Shown in pieces: positions 1 through 5,965 of a DNA stretch of 7,647 nucleotides. The first letter of the stretch is position 1, and every line of letters starts with the position of its first letter. The notes under the pieces were generated by a model, which was not told the DNA's origin, searched no databases, and saw nothing but the letters and a program-made list of their open reading frames with translations. The DNA comes from an uncultured Micrococcales bacterium (GTDB lineage Bacteria; Actinomycetota; Actinomycetes; S36-B12; UBA10799): contig CALFYG010000129.1 in NCBI GenBank assembly GCA_937952095.1, positions 1 through 7,647 on the forward strand. The letters run 5' to 3'. The position numbers and the translations under genes are program-made.

Positions 1-411
1 TCGTCGCGACCTTGGCGTTTTGGATGGACACCGGCCTCGATCGTTCGGCAATCTGAGTCCCATCCAGGGCCGCCACCCGTGGCCGCCACTCTCAATGAGA
101 TCGCCGCGGCGGCCGACGCGGGCATCCAGATCGTGGAAAGTGCCGTGCCCGTGCCCGACGACGTCCGAGCAGCATGTGCCTTCCTCGGTCTTGATCCGCT
201 CCTCGTGGCCAACGAGGGCCGAGTCGTGGTCTTCGTGCGGGCCGACGACGCCGACATCGCCCTTGAAGTACTGCAGCAGGAGAACCCGGCGGCGGCGATC
301 ATCGGGGAGGTCGTGGCCGAACACCGCGGTGTGGTCGTCGCCAAGACCGGCATCGGCGGCACCAGGGTGGTGGATCTCCCGCTCGCTGAGCAGCTTCCCC
401 GGATCTGCTGA
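1..411 (+). pseudogene. hypE: HypE C-terminal part (hydrogenase maturation), 5' end broken or truncated
   Basis: HypE is the cytosolic enzyme that dehydrates the thiocarboxamide carried on its own C-terminal cysteine to thiocyanate, supplying the CN ligands of [NiFe]-hydrogenase. The frame from base 79 reads VAATLNEIAAAADAG, then VANEGRVVVFV, IIGEVV and GTRVVDLPLAEQLPRIC-stop. That is the AIRS C-terminal half of HypE with the family's obligatory terminal PRIC. Only about 110 residues are in frame, against roughly 340 in the family. The GTG at 79 lies inside the conserved RGGVAATLNE block, so it is not a real start. The preceding bases do not continue HypE in the same frame. In frame 3, R-A-A-T-R-G (66-83) resembles the expected RDATRG, and a TGA lies at 54-56, suggesting small deletions or sequence errors. 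Other hyp or hydrogenase genes, if present, lie off the left edge. Identity of the C-terminal part is firm; pseudogene status is inferred. Confidence 0.8.
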
Positions 412-421
412 CCCGTCAACT

Positions 422-484
422 CGTCGAGTGCTGCAACGCTGCAGCGACACGCTGGCGTGTCTTGCGGTATCGCAGCACTCGACG
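422..484. terminator. Three-stem palindrome between convergent genes; possible bidirectional terminator
   Basis: A perfect 13-bp inverted repeat (CGTCGAGTGCTGC at 422-434 and its complement at 472-484) encloses a 37-base interior. The interior holds two further palindromes: CGCTGCAGCG (437-446) and GACACGC-TG-GCGTGTC (446-461). The element begins 11 bases after the hypE stop and ends 4 bases before the stop of the convergent CPBP gene, the place where a bidirectional terminator is expected. It has no U-tract, and a simple terminator does not need nested stems, so a small mobile palindromic element is an alternative. Confidence 0.5.
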
Positions 485-488
485 TTCG

Positions 489-1259
489 TCAGCCAGGCAG
501 CCAGGACACCTTCCCGGCCAGCAGTGCGTAGCCGATGAAGGCCACGGTGTCGATGAGTGCATGCGCCACGATCATCGGCATCACCCGGCCCCAGCGCTTG
601 AACAACCAGCCGAACACCAGGCCCATCACGAGATTGCCGACGAATCCACCGATGCCTTGGTAGAGGTGGTACGACCCTCGGATCACCGCACTGGTGGCGA
701 TGGCAGACGTCCAACTCCAGTCCAACTGGCGAAGCCGGTGCAGGACGAAGCCCAGAACCACGACCTCCTCGAGCACTGCGTTCTCCACCGCACCGAGGAC
801 AAGGACCGGTGTCCGCCACCATTCGTCGGGCAGACCCTGCGCGGCCACGTTCAGATTGATGCCGGCGTTATAGGCGATCAGGTACCAGATCAAGCCGGTG
901 CCCCCGATCAGCGCGGCGAGCGCGGCGCCCCGGCCGAGGTCGCGCCCGGGCTGCGAGGCATCGACACCGATCACGCGCAGGCTTTCACCCGAACGCTGCA
1001 ACAGATAGGCGACCAGCCCGACGATGACCAGCGCGAAACCGATCCTGAGCAGCTGCAGAGTGAGGTCGAGCAGCGGCCGCGGGGACGCAGACGGGTTGAG
1101 CGTGGTCGTCTGGTCAGCCAACGGCACGCCGCTGGTCACATCCGCGATGAAGTCGACGACGGAGAACACTCCAGCCCGGCCCAATGACAGGCCGAGGACG
1201 AGCAGGATCTCCGCGATGAGATACCCGCGCCGAAGAACCGGCTGCTCACCGCTGACCAT
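489..1259 (-). CDS. CPBP-family intramembrane glutamic endopeptidase (CAAX protease/Abi type)
   Basis: A 256-residue polytopic membrane protein of the CPBP family, whose members cleave within the membrane using a glutamate/histidine site; the substrate here is unknown. Family motifs are visible. Motif 1 is EEVVVLG (E164-E165), where the usual Arg of EExxxR is Leu, a form I associate with actinobacterial members. Motif 2 is GSYHLYQG (H198). The third is GGFVGNLVMGLVFG followed by VAHALID (H233). Hydrophobic segments lie near residues 13-30, 65-88, 110-130, 150-170, 205-220 and 228-248. The ATG at 1257-1259 is the only reasonable start. It has no well-spaced ribosome-binding site; GGAGGG lies about 20 bases upstream, overlapping the stop of the preceding lipoprotein gene. 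With a 17-base gap, translational coupling within a two-gene operon is likely. The stop is followed by the palindrome at 422-484. Family assignment is confident; activity is not proven because motif 1 is atypical. Confidence 0.88.
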   Translation of the reverse strand: MVSGEQPVLRRGYLIAEILLVLGLSLGRAGVFSVVDFIADVTSGVPLADQTTTLNPSASPRPLLDLTLQLLRIGFALVIVGLVAYLLQRSGESLRVIGVDASQPGRDLGRGAALAALIGGTGLIWYLIAYNAGINLNVAAQGLPDEWWRTPVLVLGAVENAVLEEVVVLGFVLHRLRQLDWSWTSAIATSAVIRGSYHLYQGIGGFVGNLVMGLVFGWLFKRWGRVMPMIVAHALIDTVAFIGYALLAGKVSWLPG

Positions 1260-1276
1260 GTGCGTCAGGGTACTGT

Positions 1277-2116
1277 TCAGCCCTCCGATGAGAACCCGGG
1301 CGGGAAGATCTCAACGCAGCCGGCCGCGCCGTTCTCGACACCGAGCGCGAAGGCCTCGAGGCGTTCGTCGGCCGTTCCGTGCGCATCCGGGTCGTTCCAT
1401 GGTGTGCCCTCCGGATCCGCCACCGAGATCACCGCCTCGGCAGCCTGATCCGCGGCGTTCTCACCGAGAAGGCCCTGTTCATCGGCCCAGCCGGCCCACG
1501 CCCCCGCGAAACAGTCCGCCTGCAGTTCCGATTCGATCGTGAGCGGGAACTCGCCGGAAAGGCCGAGCCGGGCCTGCGCGCCGTGGCCGAACTCGTGCGC
1601 CAGGATCACGGCGTTGGCCATATCGCCGTACTCCTCGAAGTACGGGACCATCAGGCCGGGTTCGTCCCAGGCGATGAAGTCCCCGCCGCGCTGGTTGCAG
1701 TACACGGCGTTCTCCGCTCCGACAGGTTCGCCTCCGCACGCAGGTCCCTCCTCCTCCGGCGGGTAGTAGGCGATGAACTCGTCGGGCTCGGTCCACTCGA
1801 TGCCGAACTCGGAGGGCATCGTCTCGATCCAGTACTCGCTGATGGAACCGAGCGCGAGGTTCATGGCGTCGTCGTATGCCGTGAAGTCGAATTCTTCGGC
1901 GCCGTCGTCGGCCTTGAAAGAGAACGCTGTGCCTTCCGGGGCGGAGGTGGGTACGGCGCCGGTGCGCTCTCCCCCCTCTGGTACCGCAACTGCGGTCTCA
2001 GCGGCGTCGGTGGCGACCGGTTCGGCGGTGCTGCTGTCGCCCCCGCAGCCGGCGAGGACCACGGTGAGCGACGCACCGAGGGCGAGGATCAGTGAGGGGC
2101 GGCGGCGGGAGATCAT
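1277..2116 (-). CDS. Lipoprotein neutral zinc metallopeptidase (YpfJ/Zn_peptidase-like)
   Basis: A 279-residue exported lipoprotein with a gluzincin-like zinc protease core. The N-terminus has basic residues (MISRRRP), a hydrophobic stretch and the lipobox LAGC, so Cys24 would be lipidated and the protein anchored outside the membrane. A low-complexity Thr/Ala/Pro linker covers about 28-60. The catalytic helix is HEFGH (174-178). About 20 residues later comes IESELQADCFAGAW, where Glu197 is the probable third zinc ligand; this ELQADCxAG block is typical of the putative neutral zinc metallopeptidase family (PF04228-like). Cysteines near 127, 140, 202 and 267 could form disulfides outside the membrane. 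The ATG at 2114-2116 is chosen because it gives an intact signal peptide; its ribosome-binding site (GCGGGA) is poor. It is the first gene of a probable operon with the CPBP protease 17 bases downstream. Substrate unknown. Confidence 0.87.
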   Translation of the reverse strand: MISRRRPSLILALGASLTVVLAGCGGDSSTAEPVATDAAETAVAVPEGGERTGAVPTSAPEGTAFSFKADDGAEEFDFTAYDDAMNLALGSISEYWIETMPSEFGIEWTEPDEFIAYYPPEEEGPACGGEPVGAENAVYCNQRGGDFIAWDEPGLMVPYFEEYGDMANAVILAHEFGHGAQARLGLSGEFPLTIESELQADCFAGAWAGWADEQGLLGENAADQAAEAVISVADPEGTPWNDPDAHGTADERLEAFALGVENGAAGCVEIFPPGFSSEG

Positions 2117-2195
2117 TCCCGCAGGGTAGCCGGAGAGTCGGAGGCTGCGCGAGCAAAGAGCCGATGCCCCGCACGAGCACCAGCCCTTCGCTGCG
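2117..2195. other. Intergenic spacer, nothing clear
   Basis: Seventy-nine bases separate the stop of the propeller gene from the start of the lipoprotein peptidase gene, both on the minus strand. I see no strong hairpin with a T-tract and no obvious -35/-10 pair, so I cannot say whether the two genes are cotranscribed. Confidence 0.5.
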
Positions 2196-3734
2196 CTACT
2201 TCACCTTGGCCACCGAACAGATCTGCTTTGCTGCACCGGAGTTGTTCCATGGGGTGACACAGATCTTCACCTGGCTGCGTTTGCGCAGCTTCATCTTCAG
2301 GACGGCCCGGGTCTTCGCGGTGGTCATCTTCTTGACCACCTTGCGGTTCTTCGGGTTCTTGCCGGTCATCTTCACTGCGTATTTCGTCGCCCCGGGTGCG
2401 GCCTTCCAGGAGGTCTTCACGCGGGACGTCGTGGCTTTGGCCTTCAGCTTGGTGGCCTTGCCTGGGACCGGCGACGGCGCGGAGGGGGTCACGGCGTTGC
2501 TGGGTTCGCTGGCTTCGCTGGAGCCGGCGCTGTTGGTGGCCTTGACGGTCACGGTGTAGAGGGTTCCGTTGGACAGACCCTTGATGGTGCAGGTTGTCGC
2601 TGCGGTCTGGCAGGTCTGTCCACCGGGGTTGGCCGTTGCGGTGTACCCGGTGATCGGCTGACCGCCGGTGTACTCGGGGGCGGTCCACGTCGCCGATACC
2701 TCGGCGTTGCCGGCTGTGGCCGCGACGCCCGTCGGCTTCGAAGGGGTGAACGCGACCACCGAGATCGTGGCGGCGTCGGCGTTGGCGACGTACAGCCTCG
2801 AACCGTCGGGCGACATCGCGAGCGCATACGGTCCGTCGCCTGTGGCGATCGTTTCCACGACGGTGTTCGTCTTCGTGTCGATCACCGAGACCGTGTTGTC
2901 ACCTTCGTTCGCGGCGAACACCCGGGATCCGTCGGGCGACACCTCGACTGCGCGCACCATGGAGCCGACGGGGATCGTCGCCACGACGTTCTTGCTGGAG
3001 GTATCGACCACGGACACCGTCCTACTCCCAAAGTTGGCGGTGTAGAGGCGCCCGCCGTCAGGGCTGACAGCTACCGCGAAGGGCCGATCGCCGACGGGGA
3101 ACAGGCCGAGGACGGTGTTGGTGGTCGTGTCGATCTCCGCGATCGCGTCGCTGCCGTCGTCGGCCACGTACAGCCGACTGCTATCGGGCGAGATAGCCAA
3201 GCCCCTGGGATACTCACTCTGCCCGAGGGCGATGGTGGTGAGTTTGGACTGGCTCAAAGCGTCGACGACAGTGACGGAGTGGGTACCGAAATCGCCTGTG
3301 TAGACGCGCTGACCGTTCGGTGATGCGACGACAGCGAGTGGGGTGGCGAACCGATCGAGGGTGATGCTCTTGATCGTCGTGCCCGTCTGTGCGTTCGACA
3401 GCATGAGTGCTTCGTCGTTCTGGGCAGTGCTGTACACGACCGACCCGTCGGGAGATACAGCAACCCTGGTCGGGGCATACGTCGGCGAGATCGGGGTCAG
3501 TGCGGTGTTGGTGGTGGCGTCGACGACGGCAACCTTCAGGTTGGTTGCTACGTAGACATGAGAACCATCCGGCGACACGGCGACGGACTGCGGACTGCCG
3601 CCGACGTCCACTGTGGCCACGTCCACCGAGGATGCGGATGCGGGACCGGCCGGTAGGGCCAGCAGTGCCAGACCTGCGGACAGCGGAAGGGCGATACCCC
3701 GACGGAGCGCCCGTCGGCCTGCCACGTGCTTCAT
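2196..3734 (-). CDS. Secreted seven-bladed YVTN beta-propeller protein with FN3-like C-terminal domains
   Basis: A 512-residue exported protein. Residues 1-36 are a signal peptide (basic MKHVAGRRALRRG, hydrophobic core, cleavage near ASA-SS). Seven propeller repeats follow, each with a VAVSPDGSxVYVA-type strand, near residues 51, 91, 135, 179, 221, 263 and 305. They alternate with a second strand of the form TVSVIDTxTNTVVxTI, giving a complete seven-bladed YVTN/surface-layer-type propeller. Residues about 332-417 form a fibronectin type III domain (PSKPTGVAAT to EPSNAVTPS) with a cysteine pair CQTAATTC. Residues about 424-512 are a second, divergent, lysine-rich FN3-like domain with another cysteine pair (C492, C506). 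Function unknown; a cell-surface binding or scaffold role is inferred. The ATG at 3732-3734 has the strong ribosome-binding site GGGGGAG five bases upstream. The open frame extends further 5' only because it runs through the leader and the tRNA-Asn gene. The gap to the downstream lipoprotein gene is 79 bases. Confidence 0.88.
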   Translation of the reverse strand: MKHVAGRRALRRGIALPLSAGLALLALPAGPASASSVDVATVDVGGSPQSVAVSPDGSHVYVATNLKVAVVDATTNTALTPISPTYAPTRVAVSPDGSVVYSTAQNDEALMLSNAQTGTTIKSITLDRFATPLAVVASPNGQRVYTGDFGTHSVTVVDALSQSKLTTIALGQSEYPRGLAISPDSSRLYVADDGSDAIAEIDTTTNTVLGLFPVGDRPFAVAVSPDGGRLYTANFGSRTVSVVDTSSKNVVATIPVGSMVRAVEVSPDGSRVFAANEGDNTVSVIDTKTNTVVETIATGDGPYALAMSPDGSRLYVANADAATISVVAFTPSKPTGVAATAGNAEVSATWTAPEYTGGQPITGYTATANPGGQTCQTAATTCTIKGLSNGTLYTVTVKATNSAGSSEASEPSNAVTPSAPSPVPGKATKLKAKATTSRVKTSWKAAPGATKYAVKMTGKNPKNRKVVKKMTTAKTRAVLKMKLRKRSQVKICVTPWNNSGAAKQICSVAKVK

Positions 3735-3799
3735 GATCACTCCCCCGATGACGTGACGTCCCCACGACGCCGTCGAGTTGATCATCGGCAGGCGGTGGT

Positions 3800-3821
3800 C
3801 ACCCCTTGAGAAGGCGGGGTG
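3800..3821 (-). terminator. Hairpin just downstream of tRNA-Asn; possible terminator
   Basis: CACCCC (3800-3805) and GGGGTG (3816-3821) form a six-pair stem, extendable inward with TT/AA pairs around a bulge. It lies 12 bases past the encoded CCA end of the minus-strand tRNA-Asn and within the leader of the propeller gene. It could terminate or trim the tRNA transcript. There is no T-tract, so the call is weak. Confidence 0.35.
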
Positions 3822-3832
3822 GCTGGAGTGAC

Positions 3833-3908
<76 letters not shown>

Positions 3909-3917
3909 ATCCCGTCT

Positions 3918-3923
3918 AGCGTA
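3918..3923 (-). promoter_or_regulatory. Possible -10 box of tRNA-Asn
   Basis: TACGCT on the minus strand fits TAnnnT and sits 10 bases upstream of the mature tRNA-Asn 5' end. I do not see a convincing -35 element, so this is a spacing-based guess. Confidence 0.3.
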
Positions 3924-4121
3924 CCTAGGGCCTTGCGCGCGGGACACGCCTGGGGCGGGCAAAGGGCAGGCTCGCCCGCTGATCGGTCATTCGGAGGGTG
4001 CTGGCGCCGGGTTGGTTGCGGTTGTGCAACAGCAGTGTCGGTGGCTTGTATTCGAAGTGTGAATATTGCCCGGGTTGGTTAGTGTGTTGCCACCGTGTTT
4101 CAAATCGAAAGGGATGCACAC

Positions 4122-4688
4122 ATGATCGTTCGTCGTATCACCGCCGGTGCCGCTGGCCTGGCGCTGGTAGGCACGGCCTTCGCCGCCGCTCCGGCCATGG
4201 CGAAGACCAACACCACCACCCTCAAGCTCGATGCAGGCCTGGTCTCCGCTCTGGGCGCCGCAAGCGTTGCCCCGTCCGCGGTGAAGCCTGCCAAGCTGAA
4301 GGGCACCACCATCAGCTTCCCGGCCAAGCTCAAGGGCAAGACCGTGACCCACAAGGGTGGTCTGAAGCTGACGGCCGCCGCCGGCTACGTCTCGCTCGAG
4401 AACATCGTCATCAACTACAAGACCGGCAAGGCCACCGCTGCGGTGGGCAACCCGATCACGCCCGACCCGCTGACCATCAACAACATCCTGGTGATCAAGG
4501 GCGGCAAGAACAAGATCGCCAAGAACGGCACGTGGAACAACGCCACCGCCTCGCTGGCCAAGAGCGTTGAGGCGCTCGGCGCCAAGCAGGACCCCGCGGT
4601 TCTGCTCGCGCAGGTGCTCGGCCTTCCCGCCGGCTCCATCCCGACCGGCCAGACGCTGGGCAAGATCACCATCAAGGTGAAGAAGTAG
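4122..4688 (+). CDS. Small secreted protein, possibly HtaA-like beta-sandwich
   Basis: A 188-residue exported protein that I do not recognise with certainty. Residues 1-27 are a classical signal peptide (MIVRRITAG, hydrophobic core, APAMA cleavage before KTN). The mature part starts with a T/K-rich strand (TTTLKLDAGLVSALG) followed by VAPSAVKPAKLKGTTISFP. Next comes the pattern VTHKGGLKL...GYVSLENIVINYKTGKATAAV (about 75-108). This resembles the HtaA-domain layout of alternating strands (GGL-L, V-L-N, I-Y-TGK), but too weakly to claim heme binding; no convincing heme-ligand Tyr/His pair stands out. The C-terminal half has an Ala/Leu helix (140-168) and ends KITIKVKK. The mature protein has no Cys and looks strongly basic. 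The ATG at 4122 is chosen over the GTG at 4095 because GAAAGGGA lies about eight bases upstream and the signal peptide starts there. It appears monocistronic: a strong terminator follows 14 bases after the stop. Confidence 0.82.
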   Translation: MIVRRITAGAAGLALVGTAFAAAPAMAKTNTTTLKLDAGLVSALGAASVAPSAVKPAKLKGTTISFPAKLKGKTVTHKGGLKLTAAAGYVSLENIVINYKTGKATAAVGNPITPDPLTINNILVIKGGKNKIAKNGTWNNATASLAKSVEALGAKQDPAVLLAQVLGLPAGSIPTGQTLGKITIKVKK

Positions 4689-4701
4689 TTCCCACTCTCG
4701 C

Positions 4702-4745
4702 GAAGGGGAGCGGTCGGCATGGTCCGGTCGCTCCCCTTCCGTTTG
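4702..4745 (+). terminator. Rho-independent-type terminator of the secreted-protein gene
   Basis: GAAGGGGAGCG (4702-4712) pairs perfectly with CGCTCCCCTTC (4729-4739), an 11-bp GC-rich stem with a 16-base loop. It is followed by CGTTTGT, a short T-rich run. It lies 14 bases after the TAG stop of the secreted-protein gene and isolates it from tRNA-Met. Confidence 0.8.
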
Positions 4746-4753
4746 TCCCGCAA

Positions 4754-4759
4754 TAGACT
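4754..4759 (+). promoter_or_regulatory. Possible -10 box of tRNA-Met
   Basis: TAGACT fits TAnnnT and ends 8 bases before the tRNA 5' end. No matching -35 element is evident, since the expected position falls within the preceding terminator stem. Low confidence. Confidence 0.3.
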
Positions 4760-4767
4760 CACCGCGA

Positions 4768-4841
4768 GGGGCGATAGCTCAATCGGTCAGAGCGCCGGAC
4801 TCATAATCCGTTGGTTCCGGGTTCAAGCCCCGGTCGCCCCA
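4768..4841 (+). tRNA. tRNA-Met (anticodon CAT), probably elongator
   Basis: A complete 74-nt cloverleaf: acceptor GGGGCGA/TCGCCCC, D-arm GCTC...GAGC, anticodon arm around CTCATAA with anticodon CAT, T-arm CCGGG-TTCAAGC-CCCGG, and discriminator A at 4841. CCA is not encoded (CTT follows). The first acceptor pair is a normal G-C, so it is not initiator tRNA-fMet. The GGACTCATAATCC anticodon arm favours elongator Met over the lysidine-modified Ile-CAT species. The last 19 bases overlap the 3' end of the convergent CobW-like gene. Confidence 0.93.
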
Positions 4842-5911
4842 CTTCCCGGGCGCGATCCCAGCCAAGGGTCGTAGCCGTCGGCCAGGTCCAGCCAGCCCTG
4901 TGGCCCTGCTGCCATCTCGTCGGCGGAAAGCAGGCTGCCCTCGAAGGCTTCTACCACCTGTTGGCGGACACCGGAATCGGTCCCCGTGAATGCCAGGTGC
5001 GTACGAGGGTCGCGAGGACCCCAGTCCCCGATCGCGCCGATCGACAACTGGCCACCGACGCCCTCCCAGGCGCACGCTGTGAAGGGTCGCGTCGCGAGCC
5101 AGAAGTGACCCCGGTTGAAGGTGCCCCCGAGCGCCAGGTCGCGCATGTGTGTCTGAAGACGCTCTGGGTGGAACGGGCGGTCGCTTCGCAGGTGCAGGGT
5201 CCACACCGCTCCTTCGGCAGGACGCGCCTCCGGCACGATGCACAGTGGATCGATGCGCTGCAGTCCCGTGTCGACGTGATGTTGGTGCTCAAGCAGCACA
5301 GACAGGTCGGCAGCGGTGAAACCATCGACGCGGTGGGAGTCGCATGCGCGCACGTGATCCAGGAGTTCCGAGCCGATTCCTGTGGGCCGACTGTGGGCCG
5401 TGAGGATGAAGTCCGCGTGACTGATCTGCGCGGCCAGCGCCTGGCCGACCGCTCGCTCGTCGTCGGGTGTCAACTGCAGTCCGCGCTCGCTCAGCAGGTC
5501 GTCACCCAGAAGATCATCGAGCAGGTCAGTGGTGTCACACGCTGCCAGCACCGCGGCGAGCCGCAGGGTCTGGCTACGGCCGACCACCCGCGCAGTCCCG
5601 TGCGTCGGCGCAGAGACGGGGTTGGCGACGATCAGACTCGACGCCCGGAGGCTGGATATCGCTCGGTCTCCCGCCCTGACGATGTCCTCGTTGGTGCCGC
5701 AGGTCACGCAGGTGTGTTCGAGATCGATCACCACGTCCTCGTGGACGCCCGTCGCCGTCATGGTGACGCGGCGAGCACTCCCTGGGGAGTCGACGAGTAG
5801 GTCGTAGCGCAGGGCCACTGCGCCGGGCACGTCTGTCAGCAGACACATCAGGGCGGTGTCACGCACGATCGGGTCGGTGGCAGCGAGCAGGAGTGTGGGT
5901 GTCGTGGTCAC
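4823..5911 (-). CDS. CobW/G3E-like protein with degenerate GTPase motifs, putative Zur regulon member
   Basis: A 362-residue homologue of the CobW/COG0523 metallochaperone GTPases; layout and key stretches resemble M. tuberculosis Rv0106. The N-terminus reads TPTLLLAATDPIVRDTA where a G3E protein has its GxxGxGKT P-loop, and ILTAHSRP (169-176) stands where NKxD is expected, so GTP binding is probably lost. The metal-site region is kept as HTCVTC (66-71; canonical CxCC). The CobW C-terminal domain spans about 238-335, with LHLRSDRPFHPERLQ, RGHFWLATRP and WEGVGGQLSIG, and then LLSADEMAAGPQGW. The GTG start at 5909-5911 has GAGAGGG about seven bases upstream. A Zur-like palindrome immediately upstream overlaps this ribosome-binding site, suggesting repression when zinc is sufficient. 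A role in zinc allocation during zinc starvation follows from the family and the site but is inferred. The 3' end runs 19 bases into the convergent tRNA-Met gene. Confidence 0.82.
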   Translation of the reverse strand: MTTTPTLLLAATDPIVRDTALMCLLTDVPGAVALRYDLLVDSPGSARRVTMTATGVHEDVVIDLEHTCVTCGTNEDIVRAGDRAISSLRASSLIVANPVSAPTHGTARVVGRSQTLRLAAVLAACDTTDLLDDLLGDDLLSERGLQLTPDDERAVGQALAAQISHADFILTAHSRPTGIGSELLDHVRACDSHRVDGFTAADLSVLLEHQHHVDTGLQRIDPLCIVPEARPAEGAVWTLHLRSDRPFHPERLQTHMRDLALGGTFNRGHFWLATRPFTACAWEGVGGQLSIGAIGDWGPRDPRTHLAFTGTDSGVRQQVVEAFEGSLLSADEMAAGPQGWLDLADGYDPWLGSRPGSGATGA

Positions 5912-5922
5912 GTAGCGACCCT

Positions 5923-5951
5923 CTCTTGATGAAAACCATTTTCATCAAGAG
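5923..5951. promoter_or_regulatory. Zur-like operator (29-bp palindrome)
   Basis: Two perfect 13-base arms, CTCTTGATGAAAA (5923-5935) and TTTTCATCAAGAG (5939-5951), flank a CCA centre. The TGAAAA-n3-TTTTCA core matches the known actinobacterial Zur box (TGAAAATnATTTTCA-like). It lies 12 bases upstream of the GTG of the CobW-like gene, a family commonly controlled by Zur, and 15 bases downstream of the stop of the membrane-protein gene. Its gene-proximal end overlaps the GAGAGGG ribosome-binding site, so the transcription start must lie within or above the palindrome. Sequence and context agree; binding is untested. Confidence 0.85.
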
Positions 5952-5965
5952 GTTAACACCAGGCG

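Noticed and set aside
79..81. GTG as the true start of a 110-residue protein
   Set aside because: It lies inside the conserved HypE RGGVAATLNE block, so it is an internal codon of a longer protein.
462..1187. Plus-strand open frame opposite the CPBP gene
   Set aside because: Low-complexity His/Arg/Gln-rich translation typical of antisense frames; the minus-strand frame has all CPBP motifs.
2751..3620. Tandem DNA repeat array or CRISPR-like structure
   Set aside because: The recurrence of PSGD-type codons comes from the propeller repeats at protein level; DNA copies are diverged and not separated by uniform spacers.
3955..3979. GCGGGC/GCCCGC inverted repeat as a terminator or operator
   Set aside because: Only a six-base GC stem with no T-tract, common by chance in this composition.
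4768..4841. tRNA-Ile (CAT, lysidine type) instead of tRNA-Met
   Set aside because: The anticodon arm GGACTCATAATCC fits elongator Met better, though modification cannot be seen from DNA.
4811..5800. Long plus-strand open frame opposite the CobW-like gene
   Set aside because: Its translation has no family features and is the antisense shadow of a clearly homologous gene, as expected in high-GC DNA.
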